A DNA stretch of 64,000 nucleotides from contig CP133960.1 of assembly GCA_036251875.1 (NCBI GenBank), forward strand, positions 124,001 through 188,000, given 5' to 3'. Every line of letters starts with the position of its first letter. Within the stretch, counting starts at the first letter, position 1. Under the pieces are notes generated by a model that worked only from the letters and a program-made list of their open reading frames with translations, ran no database searches and was not told the origin of the DNA. Of this stretch, positions 1-9,678 are shown piece after piece. A program made the translations under genes and the position numbers. Source of the stretch: Orbaceae bacterium lpD02. GTDB lineage: Bacteria > Pseudomonadota > Gammaproteobacteria > Enterobacterales > Orbaceae.

Positions 1-313
1 AGAGTCACATTACGAAGAAGTATGTAAAAGGGCTTCTAGCTAATGTACATCGAGCCTACAAAAATTGTCAAACCACTTTCGAGTGGTTTTTTTACGTTTA
101 AATTATTTGACGCAATAAAGCGCAAGTGATTTTATAGATATGGCGTAAGCAGTTTTATAATTTATTTAACATTAGTTAATCGACCAAGTTGTTAAGTGCT
201 GTCAAGATTAACTAGCGGTAACATACCATTTATTGCCTTAATACGGTTGGAGATATTCCAATAATAAATAATAATGCTATGATATGATTAATTTTTTTAT
301 TAGGGGAAACGTT
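1..313. other. Window edge and intergenic region before the first gene
   Basis: One frame is open from base 2 to a TAA at 41-43 and ends in Glu-Glu-Val-Cys-Lys-Arg-Ala-Ser-Ser. It could be the last codons of a gene entering from the left, but 14 codons are too few to identify it. A terminator follows at 71-95. The rest, about 96-300, is AT-rich and presumably holds the promoter of the DUF2165 gene. I see no RNA gene here. Confidence 0.3.
71..95 (+). terminator. Intrinsic terminator with TTCG loop
   Basis: Arms AACCACT (71-77) and AGTGGTT (82-88) pair perfectly around a TTCG tetraloop and run into a T-tract to about 93. It would end a transcript entering from the left edge. Confidence 0.85.
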
Positions 314-859
314 ATGAAGTGTAATTTATGTTTGGTTTCTGTACAGCATTTATCTAAGGCAACCATCGCTTTTTTTGTAGGGTTTTTCTGTTTATTAGTC
401 GGTTATGACAATATTATTGATTTCAATACTAACTATCAATTTGTCAATAGTGTTTTATCTATGGACAAAATGGAGCCTTTTTTTTCAGATAATCCCACTC
501 TAGAAGCCAGAGCGATTGTCAATCCTACATTTCATTTATTTGCTTATTGGGTGATTATTATTGGTGAGCTTTTTACTGGTTTAATTTGTATGAGTGCTTC
601 ACTCTATATGTTTGCTTCAATTAATAAACCTCGATTTGTTACAGGGCAAGTTATTTATTTAGTCGGTGCAACATTTGCCGTTTTATTATGGTATTTTGGT
701 TTTGCTGTAATAGGCGGGGAATATTTTTCAATGTGGGCAAATAAAATGAATGGGCAAATGAAAGCGTACACATTTTCGATGTTCATTTTAATTACCGCAA
801 TTTATGTTTATATGCCTGAACTAAAGAAAATAGCAAAAAATGATTTACCAAATGGCTAG
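314..859 (+). CDS. DUF2165 family small integral membrane protein
   Basis: The protein has 181 residues and about four hydrophobic segments: near the N-terminus, around residues 75-95, 105-130 and the C-terminal part. The stretch with Asp-Thr/Asn-Tyr-Gln-Phe-Val followed by Leu-Ser-Met-Asp fits the DUF2165 family (predicted inner-membrane proteins), whose function is unknown to me. I start at the ATG at 314 because AGGGGAAA lies just upstream; an earlier in-frame ATG at 284 has no comparable ribosome binding site. The gene stands alone and shares the terminator at 891-915 with the convergent lipoprotein gene. Confidence 0.75.
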   Translation: MKCNLCLVSVQHLSKATIAFFVGFFCLLVGYDNIIDFNTNYQFVNSVLSMDKMEPFFSDNPTLEARAIVNPTFHLFAYWVIIIGELFTGLICMSASLYMFASINKPRFVTGQVIYLVGATFAVLLWYFGFAVIGGEYFSMWANKMNGQMKAYTFSMFILITAIYVYMPELKKIAKNDLPNG

Positions 860-890
860 TCTATTAAGTAAAGCTATAGCAAAAATAAAA

Positions 891-915
891 AAACTCGCAT
901 TAAACGAGTTTTTTT
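891..915. terminator. Bidirectional intrinsic terminator
   Basis: Arms AAACTCG (891-897) and CGAGTTT (905-911) are flanked by an A-run on the left and a T-run on the right, so the hairpin can serve both the + strand DUF2165 gene and the - strand lipoprotein gene. Confidence 0.85.
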
Positions 916-922
916 AAATACT

Positions 923-1216
923 TTATTTGCTACCGTACTCTTTAATAATTTCTTCTGCTGTTTTGCCACCTAACTTCGATTTTAATAACTGAAGAAGTTT
1001 CTCCTCGTCATTATTTGAATCTAAGCTAGCAACAAAAGCAACTTTTACTATTGATTGTTGAAATACATTTCTTTCTTGGCTATCTAACTTTTCAGACATC
1101 TCTTTTATTGACTGTTGCATAGCCGATTTAGATGAAAAATCAATAGTCTTACCTGAATCACCACAACCAACTAAAACAAAGCTAACAACGAGTACTGCAA
1201 GTAATTTCTTAAACAT
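923..1216 (-). CDS. Small lipoprotein, DUF6694-like
   Basis: This 97-residue protein has a classic lipoprotein signal: Lys-Lys, a hydrophobic stretch, then the lipobox Leu-Val-Gly-Cys with Cys18 as the lipid site. The residue after Cys is Gly, not Asp, so outer-membrane sorting is expected under the Lol rule. The mature part is short, helical and charged with no catalytic motif. It resembles the DUF6694 lipoproteins, but that match is from memory. The ATG at 1216 is preceded by an AGAGT/GGAG-type site (CTCCAGAG on the + strand). Confidence 0.65.
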   Translation of the reverse strand: MFKKLLAVLVVSFVLVGCGDSGKTIDFSSKSAMQQSIKEMSEKLDSQERNVFQQSIVKVAFVASLDSNNDEEKLLQLLKSKLGGKTAEEIIKEYGSK

Positions 1217-1398
1217 TTACCACTCCAGAGTAAATTTTCATTATGCAAAATTGATTTTTACATTAAAACTGCCTATTTTGCAATTATTTTACATGATTTA
1301 TATAAATATTTTTTACTGATAAAATAAATAACATAAACTAAAAACAACAAAATTTTTTATTTGGATTACCCAGAATGTCATATTAATTGATACTTCTA

Positions 1399-1803
1399 CT
1401 ACTTCAGTAAACTAATATAAATTTCAACGCGACCATCTGGATAATATTTTTCAAAATCAACATCATAAGCTCGTATAATTTTATGGTCTTGCTCTAAGGC
1501 CCAGATATGCTGCCATGTTTGGTAAATTTTATCTTCATGATTGCTATTTACTTCAAAAACTGCATAACTATCAATAGGATTTGGATTAATTATTGCAGAA
1601 AAATGCTTTATTGGATGATCTACTGCAATCGATAAGGTATAGTCTCCGCGATAATCATTTTGGTAGTGATGATAAATACCATAGACGCAACCGCTATTAT
1701 CGGTGAGTTTAGCTTGGGCATCTTGCCACAGGGCTTTAATTTTATTAATCATATTTTCATCAGTAAAATTATTAGTGACAACCGAATTTACAGCAAAAAA
1801 CAT
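1399..1803 (-). CDS. GyrI-like / AraC effector-binding domain protein
   Basis: A stand-alone protein of 134 residues with the features of the GyrI-like small-molecule binding fold: an N-terminal Phe-Ala-Val-Asn-Ser strand, a central Cys-Val-Tyr-Gly-Ile-Tyr-His strand, an Asp-Tyr-Thr-Leu-Ser-Ile-Ala-Val strand and a C-terminal Glu-Lys-Tyr-...-Val-Glu-Ile-Tyr-Ile motif. There is no HTH, so it is not a full regulator. Stand-alone members may bind or hydrolyse small compounds; the ligand here is unknown. I chose the ATG at 1803 because TTGGAG lies just upstream; the TTG at 1815 is part of that site. Confidence 0.7.
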   Translation of the reverse strand: MFFAVNSVVTNNFTDENMINKIKALWQDAQAKLTDNSGCVYGIYHHYQNDYRGDYTLSIAVDHPIKHFSAIINPNPIDSYAVFEVNSNHEDKIYQTWQHIWALEQDHKIIRAYDVDFEKYYPDGRVEIYISLLK

Positions 1804-1929
1804 AATATTCTCCAATAAAATAAATAGTTAATTATTATGGCATAGCCATAGTTGATTACCTTTTAGTAAATTGTGTGATTCATCTTTACAATTTAATGTC
1901 TATTACGGTAATTAACTGACCAAAATTGC

Positions 1930-2811
1930 CTAATTTGCCAATTGCCAGAATGAAGCAATCAACTTTTCATTAAGGCGCCGTTTTTGAGCGCAGATCCCAA
2001 TATCAAAAGGTTCAATTAAACTTGAAGACCATTCAATCACTCGTTCACGTATTCTTTCTGGACTATTTTCCATTACAACTTTAGGTAATAAAGCGACACC
2101 ACAACCTAATGCCACCATTGATACAATCGCTTCATGTCCTGCTACCGTTGCATAAATTTTAGGCGATTGTATCTTATTTTGTTTAAACCATTGATCGGTG
2201 CGATGACGGCTTGGTCCGTGCTCTGGTAAAATAAATGGAATATTACGCCAATCAGGCTGTTTTTTATGTAATTTATCACTAAATGCGCTTCGCAAGCGAG
2301 GAATTAATAGCACCATTTCTATTTCCCCCAATTTGGCAAAATCAACACTTAACGGTAGTTGTTTCGGGTGACCAGCAATCGCTAAATCCGCTTCATTTGA
2401 TTGTATTTTACTCACAGCATCAGCCGCGTCGCCAGTAGTAAGCTTGATTTCCACTAATGGATACAGCACTCTAAATTTATCTAAAATATCAGGCAAATGG
2501 CTATATGCCGCGGTGACGGAACAAAAAATACTAAGCTCTCCCGTTAATTGTTGATTTGAATGATTCAAATTTTGTTGTAATTGCTGGTAACTGAGTAACA
2601 TTTGTTTGGCAAATAACTTTAGCTGTTGACCTGCATCGGTAATTTGTACCGACCTGTTATCACGAATAAATAGTTGTTGGCCTATACTCTCCTCTAAGCG
2701 TTGAATTATCCTTGATAGAGTTGAAGGGGTAATATGCATCATTTTAGCCGTTAAACCAAAATGGTTACTTTCACATAGGTTTAAAAATATTTTTAAATCA
2801 CGAATTTCCAT
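1930..2811 (-). CDS. ilvY: LysR-type activator IlvY
   Basis: The 293-residue protein has an N-terminal winged HTH (about residues 1-60) and a LysR substrate domain. It closely matches E. coli IlvY along its length, for example Phe-Cys-Ser-Val-Thr-Ala-Ala-Tyr-Ser-His-Leu-Pro and Gly-Cys-Gly-Val-Ala-Leu-Leu-Pro. IlvY activates ilvC when acetolactate or acetohydroxybutyrate is bound. The gene is divergent from ilvC with about 145 bp between the starts, the same arrangement as in E. coli, and a palindrome lies in the gap. Confidence 0.95.
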   Translation of the reverse strand: MEIRDLKIFLNLCESNHFGLTAKMMHITPSTLSRIIQRLEESIGQQLFIRDNRSVQITDAGQQLKLFAKQMLLSYQQLQQNLNHSNQQLTGELSIFCSVTAAYSHLPDILDKFRVLYPLVEIKLTTGDAADAVSKIQSNEADLAIAGHPKQLPLSVDFAKLGEIEMVLLIPRLRSAFSDKLHKKQPDWRNIPFILPEHGPSRHRTDQWFKQNKIQSPKIYATVAGHEAIVSMVALGCGVALLPKVVMENSPERIRERVIEWSSSLIEPFDIGICAQKRRLNEKLIASFWQLAN

Positions 2812-2829
2812 GTTATTAGCTTAGTTATG

Positions 2830-2844
2830 TTGCAATATTTGCAA
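2830..2844. promoter_or_regulatory. Probable IlvY operator palindrome
   Basis: TTGCAATATTTGCAA is two TTGCAA half-sites, each self-palindromic, separated by 3 bp. It lies 19 bp upstream of the ilvY start, where an autoregulatory IlvY site would be expected. The assignment rests on position and symmetry. Confidence 0.55.
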
Positions 2845-2956
2845 TGTATTATTCTGAATATATCAATTTTAGCAATAAAAAAAATAAAGTATAGTAGAAC
2901 TACATTAATCAGTTGATTAACTCAGCAATATTCAATTTTTATTTTAAGGAAAAAAA

Positions 2957-4435
2957 ATGTCAAATTATTTTAATACATTAAGCTGGCGCGAAAAGTTGGC
3001 ACAATTAGGTAAATGCCGTTTTATGGAACGTAACGAGTTTGCACAAGAAGCTGATTTTTTAAAAGGTAAAAAAATTGTGATAGTTGGTTGTGGTGCGCAA
3101 GGATTAAATCAAGGTCTTAATATGCGTGACTCAGGGCTTGATATTTCTTATGCGCTACGTAAAGAAGCGATTGCTGAAAAACGTGCATCATGGAAAAAAG
3201 CGACAGAGAATGGCTTCAAAGTCGGTTCATATGAAGAGTTAATTCCAACCGCAGATCTCGTTATAAATTTGACACCAGATAAACAACATTCTGCAGTTGT
3301 AAAAGCCGTTCAACCATTGATGAAACAAGGTGCGGCATTTGGATATTCGCATGGTTTTAATATTGTTGAAGTCGGTGAGCAGATTAGACCTGATATCACA
3401 GTTATCATGGTGGCACCAAAATGTCCAGGAACAGAAGTTCGTGAGGAATATAAACGTGGCTTTGGTGTGCCAACACTTATTGCTGTTCACCCAGCTAATG
3501 ACCCTAAAGGTGAAGGTCTTGCTATTGCAAAAGCCTGGGCTGCGGCAACGGGTGGTCACCGCGCTGGTGTATTAGAATCTTCATTTGTTGCTGAAGTTAA
3601 ATCTGACTTAATGGGTGAGCAGACAATCCTATGCGGTATGTTACAGACGGGTTCACTATTATGTTTTGATAAATTAGTTGCAGAGGGAGTTGATCCTGCT
3701 TATGCTTGCAAATTATTGCAATTTGGTTGGGAAACGATCACCGAAGCGTTAAAGCAAGGTGGTATCACCTTAATGATGGATCGTTTATCCAATCCAGCTA
3801 AATTACGTGCTAACGTTTTAGCTGAAGAGTTAAAAGTATTAATGTCTGATCTCTATCGTAAACATATGGATGATATTATTTCAGGTCACTTTTCTGCAAC
3901 GATGATGGCTGATTGGAATAATGATGATGCTAATTTATTAAAATGGCGCAAAGAGACAGGTGATACTGGTTTTGAAAAAGCAGCAGAGTACCACGGTAAG
4001 ATCGATGAACAAACTTATTTTGATCAAGGTGTTGTTATGGTTGCAATGGTGAAAGCAGGTGTGGAGCTCGCCTTTGAAGCAATGGTTGAAGCGGGCATTC
4101 TTGAAGAGTCAGCCTATTATGAATCATTACATGAGTTACCATTAATTGCCAACACCATTGCACGTAAACGCTTGTATGAAATGAATGTGGTTATTTCAGA
4201 TACGGCAGAGTATGGTAATTATCTATTTTCCAATGTTGCCGTACCACTATTAAGTGAAAAGTTTATGCCACTATTACAAACAGGTGATTTAGGTAAAGCG
4301 ATCCCAGAAGGTAGCGTAGACAATTCACAATTACGTGATGTTAATGAAGCTATTCGTAATCACCCAATTGAAAAAATTGGTCATAAACTTCGTAGTTATA
4401 TGAAAGATATGAAAAAAATTAACGTTGCAGGCTAA
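2957..4435 (+). CDS. ilvC: Ketol-acid reductoisomerase, class II (long form)
   Basis: This enzyme converts acetolactate or acetohydroxybutyrate, with NADPH, to the dihydroxy acids in valine, leucine and isoleucine synthesis. It has 492 residues, matching the duplicated class II form of E. coli (491). The N-terminal Rossmann motif Gly-Cys-Gly-Ala-Gln-Gly is at 44-49, followed by Leu-Arg-Lys...Lys-Arg-Ala-Ser-Trp, the NADPH 2'-phosphate region. The ATG at 2957 follows AAGGAAAA. It is likely induced through IlvY. No other ilv gene is in the window. Confidence 0.97.
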   Translation: MSNYFNTLSWREKLAQLGKCRFMERNEFAQEADFLKGKKIVIVGCGAQGLNQGLNMRDSGLDISYALRKEAIAEKRASWKKATENGFKVGSYEELIPTADLVINLTPDKQHSAVVKAVQPLMKQGAAFGYSHGFNIVEVGEQIRPDITVIMVAPKCPGTEVREEYKRGFGVPTLIAVHPANDPKGEGLAIAKAWAAATGGHRAGVLESSFVAEVKSDLMGEQTILCGMLQTGSLLCFDKLVAEGVDPAYACKLLQFGWETITEALKQGGITLMMDRLSNPAKLRANVLAEELKVLMSDLYRKHMDDIISGHFSATMMADWNNDDANLLKWRKETGDTGFEKAAEYHGKIDEQTYFDQGVVMVAMVKAGVELAFEAMVEAGILEESAYYESLHELPLIANTIARKRLYEMNVVISDTAEYGNYLFSNVAVPLLSEKFMPLLQTGDLGKAIPEGSVDNSQLRDVNEAIRNHPIEKIGHKLRSYMKDMKKINVAG

Positions 4436-4472
4436 AAATAGAGCCATTGTCGTTAATGCCAATAAAATAATT

Positions 4473-4499
4473 AAAAGAGCCTAATACGCTCTTTTTTAT
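4473..4499 (+). terminator. ilvC intrinsic terminator
   Basis: AAAAGAGC (4473-4480) pairs with GCTCTTTT (4488-4495) across a 7-base loop and ends in a T-run. Confidence 0.85.
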
Positions 4500-4989
4500 T
4501 ATTGCTAAACAGCCATGAAGCGATGGGTAAAGCCCATTTAATTATCATCGATAGCCAATCAATTTTATTGACATAAGATTTCGATCTAATCGATCACTGC
4601 ACAGCTATTCACCAAATTTTCTATTCATATATAGATCCCTTTTTATATTTATTTAGCAAAGATTTTACTTACCAATAAAAATGCTACTTTTTTATACTCA
4701 ATTATAGACTGAGTATTTCGGGTTGCGTGTTGTAGCAAGACGTCAATTAATATTTTCATTTATAAAAAAGAGATTTTATTTAATCGATTATTGAAGATCT
4801 TTCATTATTTAAAAATGATCCTAAAAATTAAATTTAGATCTATTTTTAATTTTATTATATTTTTTAGATCTAATATTAATTCTTTTAAAAATTAGATGAT
4901 TATAAAAAAATAATTTACTAAATTTATTTATTTTTTTTTTTTAAATGTTATATTAATTATTAGACACAACAGTGTTAAAGGACAGTAGT
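4500..4989. other. Long AT-rich intergenic region upstream of zapC
   Basis: No credible gene is present. Small hairpins lie at 4524-4540 (ATGGG/CCCAT) and 4697-4719 (ATACTCA/TGAGTAT). AGATCT occurs at 4795, 4836 and 4866; the last two sit in identical TTTAGATCTA blocks exactly 30 bp apart, about 120-160 bp upstream of the zapC start. They could be regulator sites or chance in AT-rich DNA. Confidence 0.5.
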
Positions 4990-5589
4990 ATGAAAAATAA
5001 AATAACGATTAGACCAAGTGATAATTGGCGCTGGTATTTTGATAGTCAATATGATTGCTTGATGTTAGAAATCGCGAGTGATATGGTTTTTCGTTCCCGT
5101 TATCCCGCAAAAATGTTAACGCCTGATGCATTTAATTCCTGCCAATTTTCGGTTGATGATGCCAGCGCGTATTATCAATTTTATGAAAACTGTTCAGAGC
5201 TTAATTTGAGTGAGCCGCAAAAAGTTGAATTAGTCTTAAATGCTATTGTTGCGACTAATTTTTTAAAGCCACAAATGCCAAAAAGTTGGTATTTTATTCA
5301 ACAACCCATACTATTCACCCCGACTTTCGCTGAAGTGGTTGAAGCTCAGACCCAAGACAGTGGGCAACGAATTAACCTTTTAGTCGTTGAAACGGGAAGC
5401 TGTGCATCAGTCTGCTTAATTGCACAAGATGACATTAAAATGGTTGGAAAAACATTTAATATGACTGATATTGTCAAAGTAATGAATGACCGCTTAGTAT
5501 CAAAAAATAGCACCTTAGTCGAAGGTGAACATGATAATGACGATGAAAGCGAATCAGTAGTTAATCTATTTCATAAAGCGTGTTCCTAA
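4990..5589 (+). CDS. zapC: Cell division protein ZapC
   Basis: The 199-residue protein matches E. coli ZapC in blocks: Asp-Asn-Trp-Arg-Trp-Tyr near the start, Met-Leu-Thr-Pro-Asp-Ala-Phe, Leu-Lys-Pro-Gln-Met-Pro-Lys-Ser-Trp, Asn-Leu-Leu-Val-Val-Glu and Met-Asn-Asp-Arg-Leu. ZapC binds FtsZ in the cytoplasm and promotes lateral association of protofilaments in the Z ring. An acidic C-terminal tail rich in Asp/Glu is longer than in E. coli. I start at the ATG at 4990, preceded by AAGGA at 4978-4982; the GTG at 4972 lies upstream of that site. ycbX lies nearby, as in E. coli. Confidence 0.92.
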   Translation: MKNKITIRPSDNWRWYFDSQYDCLMLEIASDMVFRSRYPAKMLTPDAFNSCQFSVDDASAYYQFYENCSELNLSEPQKVELVLNAIVATNFLKPQMPKSWYFIQQPILFTPTFAEVVEAQTQDSGQRINLLVVETGSCASVCLIAQDDIKMVGKTFNMTDIVKVMNDRLVSKNSTLVEGEHDNDDESESVVNLFHKACS

Positions 5590-5735
5590 TCTTATTTTCA
5601 ATAAAAATGATTCCATTATAATCAGTATCGATTATTCAACGGGTTATACCGTTTATGTTATACTCACCCCAACTATCTATATAATTCCTGCAATGTAATC
5701 TATTTTTTAAATTAAAAATGGGAAATTGAAATTAA

Positions 5736-6704
5736 ATGAAAAACTATATTAGTTTTAATGATAATGGTATTTTCTTGATTACAGCGATCATCAATTCAGC
5801 TATTTGCTATAGCTTATTTGGTTTAGTCGGTCTAACATTCGGAATTCTTACTGTCTTGTTTGCAAATATTGTTTATCAAGCTAAAGATGATAGCGGTAAT
5901 ATTTTTTATATGGCTTTTTTATTAACACTGATTATTATTGGTGGCGCAATTGGCTTTATTTTAAAATTATCGGTCCCTTTTTACTTATTTCTATTTTTAT
6001 TTTCATGTTTTTATTATGTTAGTTTTAACAAAGATGCGTACATTGATCGTATCATTCCCTTTTTTGTGATTTTTTCTTGTATGGGTACAACATTGCCTGC
6101 CGTAAGTATAGAGTTGCCTCTCGCTTATTTGACTGGTGTTATCGTTAGTTTATCAATCTTAACTATACTTAAGCATAAAAAATATGATAGCGATGCGTTT
6201 AAAAATGGCCTATTTGCTAAAGGTTTATATTCCAGTTCTAATCGACTTGGATTACGAGCCTTTATCTATAGCTTATTTTTATTTCTTAGTTTAGCAATAC
6301 CGGATTATTTAGATTTGTACCGAGCATATTGGGCCCCTCTAACATTTATTGTATTACTTCGTCCGAAAGAAGTTGAAATTATAAAAAAGACCTTATCTCG
6401 TTTTCTAGGTAGTTTTTTGGGCGCATTATTTATCTTTTTAATGTTTCATTTTGTACTGTTTAAAAGCACGTATTTTGATATCGCACTCTTGCTTTTTATT
6501 ATTTTTTTATTACCCACTTTTTTGAAATTAAATTATGCAGTTAAAACTTTTGCTATAACTATTTTTATTCTACTCCTGCTGGAAGAAGCAGAGTTTTGGC
6601 ATGACCCAACTTATTTATTACCATACTCGCGAGTCTATGAAACCTTAATTGGCGGGGGAGTTGCGATTTGTGCTAGTTTGACTTTAAACTTAGTCCGAAA
6701 GTGA
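5736..6704 (+). CDS. FUSC-type integral membrane protein, short form
   Basis: A 322-residue, very hydrophobic protein with about 9-10 predicted membrane segments. The stretch Tyr-Arg-Ala-Tyr-Trp-Ala-Pro-Leu-Thr...Leu-Arg-Pro-Lys and the following Arg-Phe-Leu-Gly-Ser-Phe-Leu-Gly-Ala match the conserved core of the fusaric-acid-resistance/aromatic acid exporter (FUSC) superfamily. It lacks the large cytoplasmic domain of AaeB-type pumps (about 650 residues), so it is a half-length member. Substrate unknown. The ATG at 5736 has GGGAAA about 12 bp upstream. It does not appear to share an operon with zapC (146 bp gap). Confidence 0.65.
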   Translation: MKNYISFNDNGIFLITAIINSAICYSLFGLVGLTFGILTVLFANIVYQAKDDSGNIFYMAFLLTLIIIGGAIGFILKLSVPFYLFLFLFSCFYYVSFNKDAYIDRIIPFFVIFSCMGTTLPAVSIELPLAYLTGVIVSLSILTILKHKKYDSDAFKNGLFAKGLYSSSNRLGLRAFIYSLFLFLSLAIPDYLDLYRAYWAPLTFIVLLRPKEVEIIKKTLSRFLGSFLGALFIFLMFHFVLFKSTYFDIALLLFIIFLLPTFLKLNYAVKTFAITIFILLLLEEAEFWHDPTYLLPYSRVYETLIGGGVAICASLTLNLVRK

Positions 6705-6713
6705 ATGAGTCTA

Positions 6714-7823
6714 TCACGCTTTACGTACGAATTTTAATTTGATCTGCTTAGTTTTAGGAATGCAGCTGCATGCCAAGATACGATTGTTTCGCCTAATAGC
6801 TGATTGCGTCATCGGCGTCACGTCACCTTCGGTGAGGATCATTTGGCAACGACCACAAACGCCAGTACGGCAAGAGTAGGGGAGATTAATACCATTTTGT
6901 TCTAGCTGTTCAAGAAGAGGTTGTTGATTATTTCCGACAAAGGATGTTGATTCTACTATAATTATGCAGGGTTTTGCTTGGCTAATATCGTCTAATGGAA
7001 ATGATTTGATATAATTTTTAGCGGTTTGTCGCTGCAGTACCTCAACAGGATCATTGATTGATACCTTACCGCTATTGCGGGCGATCATATTGATGCCAAA
7101 ATCAATTTCACCTTGTTCGTCTAATCTAAAATAACGCAAAGTTTTAAGTGGCTCATTATCAGCAAAAAATTGATGATTACTTAGATCAACGCGAGTCATC
7201 ACACATCGAGCACAAGGTTTGACCAAATCAAAAATAATGTCGCCAATTTTTATTGTTTTCCATCCATCTTCAGCAAACGGCAGTGCTCCATCGATAATAA
7301 TATTCCCACGAAATTGTTCAATAGCTAGTTTTTGTGGGCATTGCTGTTGTAAGTAATTAAATGAAGCTTGATTGATAAGTAAAAATGGGTAGCCGTCAGC
7401 AAACGCGAGTGGAGTATTAGGGTAACGCTTCACCGTTCGGTCGCTTTGTTTACCAATCCAACGTAGTTGCACATCTTTTTGTAAAAATTCGCTTAGAAAA
7501 CGGTTAACATTAATTGATGCAATATAGGCAGTAAAGTGACATCCCCAGACTTCAGTTGGTTCACTCGTTGCTGAAAAATCAGCATAATTGACTTGCACCT
7601 TTTTTTTCTGATTGTCGCTAATTAAAATCCCATCATTATTTATGGTGACATTTAATTGTAAGAGTTGTGGAGCTTCACGCGCAGTAACAAATGAACCATC
7701 GGGCTCACTTACCATAAAAATACGGTCATACTTAAGCCCTGCTAAAAGCACATCACTCTCTTTTAATGCAATGCTTTGCATGGACTTAACAGGATGAATA
7801 TAGAGTTGATTTACAAAAATCAT
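6714..7823 (-). CDS. ycbX: MOSC and 2Fe-2S domain protein YcbX
   Basis: YcbX is a molybdenum-cofactor protein that reduces N-hydroxylated bases and analogues. From the ATG at 7823 it has 369 residues, exactly the E. coli length. It carries a MOSC N-terminal beta-barrel (Ile-His-Pro-Val-Lys-Ser-Met), a MOSC core with Lys-Pro-Cys-Ala-Arg-Cys (probable Mo-ligating Cys), and a C-terminal plant-type ferredoxin domain with Cys-x4-Cys-x2-Cys (Pro-Tyr-Ser-Cys-Arg-Thr-Gly-Val-Cys-Gly-Arg-Cys) and a distal Cys-Ser-Cys. A GTG at 7832 is a possible but less likely start. Together with fdhD at 13.3 kb it implies Mo-cofactor use. Confidence 0.93.
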   Translation of the reverse strand: MIFVNQLYIHPVKSMQSIALKESDVLLAGLKYDRIFMVSEPDGSFVTAREAPQLLQLNVTINNDGILISDNQKKKVQVNYADFSATSEPTEVWGCHFTAYIASINVNRFLSEFLQKDVQLRWIGKQSDRTVKRYPNTPLAFADGYPFLLINQASFNYLQQQCPQKLAIEQFRGNIIIDGALPFAEDGWKTIKIGDIIFDLVKPCARCVMTRVDLSNHQFFADNEPLKTLRYFRLDEQGEIDFGINMIARNSGKVSINDPVEVLQRQTAKNYIKSFPLDDISQAKPCIIIVESTSFVGNNQQPLLEQLEQNGINLPYSCRTGVCGRCQMILTEGDVTPMTQSAIRRNNRILACSCIPKTKQIKLKFVRKA

Positions 7824-8251
7824 GATGCCCACAAAAGACTAAATTAAACCGCTATTATAGATCGAATTAATAGTAAGATACATCAACAATGTTAAGGTTT
7901 AAGCGAAGTCGTTTTATTTGTTGCGTTATTATTGTATGGCGACAAATTGATATGGTTTTATATCTTTTTTGATTAAGTCATAGACATGACATTTATTTTA
8001 GTGTAAATTACCTGCATCTCATAGAAGACTCCTCTCTATTTATCCACATAGTTGAATATTTTAGTGCTCAGCATCAGTGGAAAATATAATGTTATTAGTA
8101 AATAATCTCAGCGTTTATTGTGCTTTTTCTTACATTAAAGAGATGACATGCAAAATTATTCAGTGTGCTTATTCGTATATTATTGATTAGCACGTACATA
8201 AACAAAAATAAACTATACATACCAACATCATCCTCAAGAACTTATTAAATT
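7824..8251. other. ycbX-rho intergenic region and rho leader
   Basis: This 428-bp gap contains the divergent promoters of ycbX and rho. It holds a single TTATCCACA (8040-8048), a perfect DnaA-box 9-mer, and a weak hairpin near 8164-8193 (GTGCT/AGCAC). In E. coli the rho leader is long and mediates Rho autoregulation, and a long leader is possible here. I see no rhoL-like peptide and no trxA upstream. Confidence 0.4.
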
Positions 8252-9514
8252 ATGAATCTAACTGAACTGAAAACAAAATCTGTATCTGAGCTTATCGCGC
8301 TCGGTGAAAAAACGATGGGTCTGGAAAATTTAGCTCGTCTACGTAAACAAGATATTATTTTTGCAATTTTAAAACAACATGCGAAAAGTGGTGAAGACAT
8401 TTTTGGCGATGGTGTATTAGAGATTTTGCAAGATGGCTTTGGCTTTTTGCGCTCGGCAGATAGCTCTTATTTAGCTGGTCCTGATGATATTTATGTCTCG
8501 CCAAGCCAAATTAGACGATTTAATTTAAGAACAGGTGATACGATATCAGGCAAGATAAGGCCACCCAAAGAAGGTGAACGTTATTTTGCTTTACTAAAAG
8601 TTAATGAAGTTAACCATGATAAACCTGAAGATGCCCGCAATAAAATTCTCTTTGAAAACTTAACCCCTTTACATGCTAATTCAAGACTTCGAATGGAACG
8701 AGGTAACGGCTCTACTGAAGATTTAACCACTCGAGTATTAGATTTAGCCTCACCAATAGGTAAAGGTCAACGTGGTTTAATCGTTGCACCGCCTAAAGCC
8801 GGTAAGACGATGTTGCTACAAAATATAGCGCAAAGCTTAGCAACTAACTATCCTGAATGTGAGTTGATGGTATTACTAATTGATGAACGTCCAGAAGAAG
8901 TTACTGAAATGCAGCGTTTGGTTAAAGGTGAAGTTATTGCTTCAACATTTGATGAACCTGCGGCTCGTCATGTACAAGTGGCTGAAATGGTGATTGAACG
9001 CGCTAAGCGTTTAGTTGAACATAAAAAAGATGTGATTATTTTGCTGGATTCAATCACGCGTTTAGCTCGTGCTTACAACACTGTGGTGCCTGCTTCGGGT
9101 AAAATCTTAACGGGTGGGGTTGATGCTAATGCACTACACCGACCAAAACGCTTCTTTGGGGCAGCGCGTAATGTTGAAGAAGGCGGCAGTCTAACTATTA
9201 TTGCAACAGCATTAGTTGATACTGGTTCAAAAATGGATGAAGTCATTTACGAAGAGTTTAAAGGTACCGGTAATATGGAACTGCAACTTTCACGTAAAAT
9301 TGCCGAACGCCGCGTATTCCCTGCGATCGATTTTAACCGTTCTGGTACACGTAAAGAAGAGCTCATGACATCCCCTGACGAATTACAAAAAATGTGGATT
9401 TTACGTAAAATTCTTAATCCAATGGGTGAGATTGATGCGATGGAGTTCTTAATTGATAAATTATCAATGACCAAAACCAATGAAGAGTTCTTTGATATGA
9501 TGAAGCGTTCATAA
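8252..9514 (+). CDS. rho: Transcription termination factor Rho
   Basis: Rho is a hexameric RNA helicase/ATPase that terminates transcripts. The 420-residue protein is nearly the E. coli length (419). It has the N-terminal Rho-N helical part, the cold-shock-like RNA-binding domain with Gly-Phe-Gly-Phe-Leu-Arg, the P-loop Ala-Pro-Pro-Lys-Ala-Gly-Lys-Thr (about 176-185), the Walker B region [10 protein letters not shown] and the Q/R-loop. The start Met-Asn-Leu-Thr-Glu-Leu-Lys is the same as in E. coli; no strong ribosome binding site precedes it. Confidence 0.98.
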   Translation: MNLTELKTKSVSELIALGEKTMGLENLARLRKQDIIFAILKQHAKSGEDIFGDGVLEILQDGFGFLRSADSSYLAGPDDIYVSPSQIRRFNLRTGDTISGKIRPPKEGERYFALLKVNEVNHDKPEDARNKILFENLTPLHANSRLRMERGNGSTEDLTTRVLDLASPIGKGQRGLIVAPPKAGKTMLLQNIAQSLATNYPECELMVLLIDERPEEVTEMQRLVKGEVIASTFDEPAARHVQVAEMVIERAKRLVEHKKDVIILLDSITRLARAYNTVVPASGKILTGGVDANALHRPKRFFGAARNVEEGGSLTIIATALVDTGSKMDEVIYEEFKGTGNMELQLSRKIAERRVFPAIDFNRSGTRKEELMTSPDELQKMWILRKILNPMGEIDAMEFLIDKLSMTKTNEEFFDMMKRS

Positions 9515-9570
9515 ACATGGTTAATTAAAAACGCATTAATCTTCTAATGAATTGATTGTTAAGAATAAAG

Positions 9571-9601
9571 AAAAGCTGCTCAAATTAAGCAGCTTTTTTT
9601 A
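9571..9601 (+). terminator. rho intrinsic terminator
   Basis: AAGCTGCT (9573-9580) pairs with AGCAGCTT (9588-9595), followed by a T-tract. Confidence 0.9.
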
Positions 9602-9678
9602 TTTGTTTAAATATGGTTTAATAACCAAGTTAGTTTATCAACTATTGGCTATATTGGGCTAAAAGGAAGAGGTTTAAA

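Noticed and set aside
3239-3575. Long frames on both strands inside ilvC
   Set aside because: They lie fully within a confidently identified gene in other frames and have no family resemblance; the same holds for similar frames inside rho, gnd, pdp, mutS, pntAB and others.
8040-8048. Perfect DnaA box TTATCCACA upstream of rho
   Set aside because: Single 9-mer; one occurrence in 64 kb is near chance, and there is no cluster, AT-unwinding element or dnaA/gidA context for an origin.
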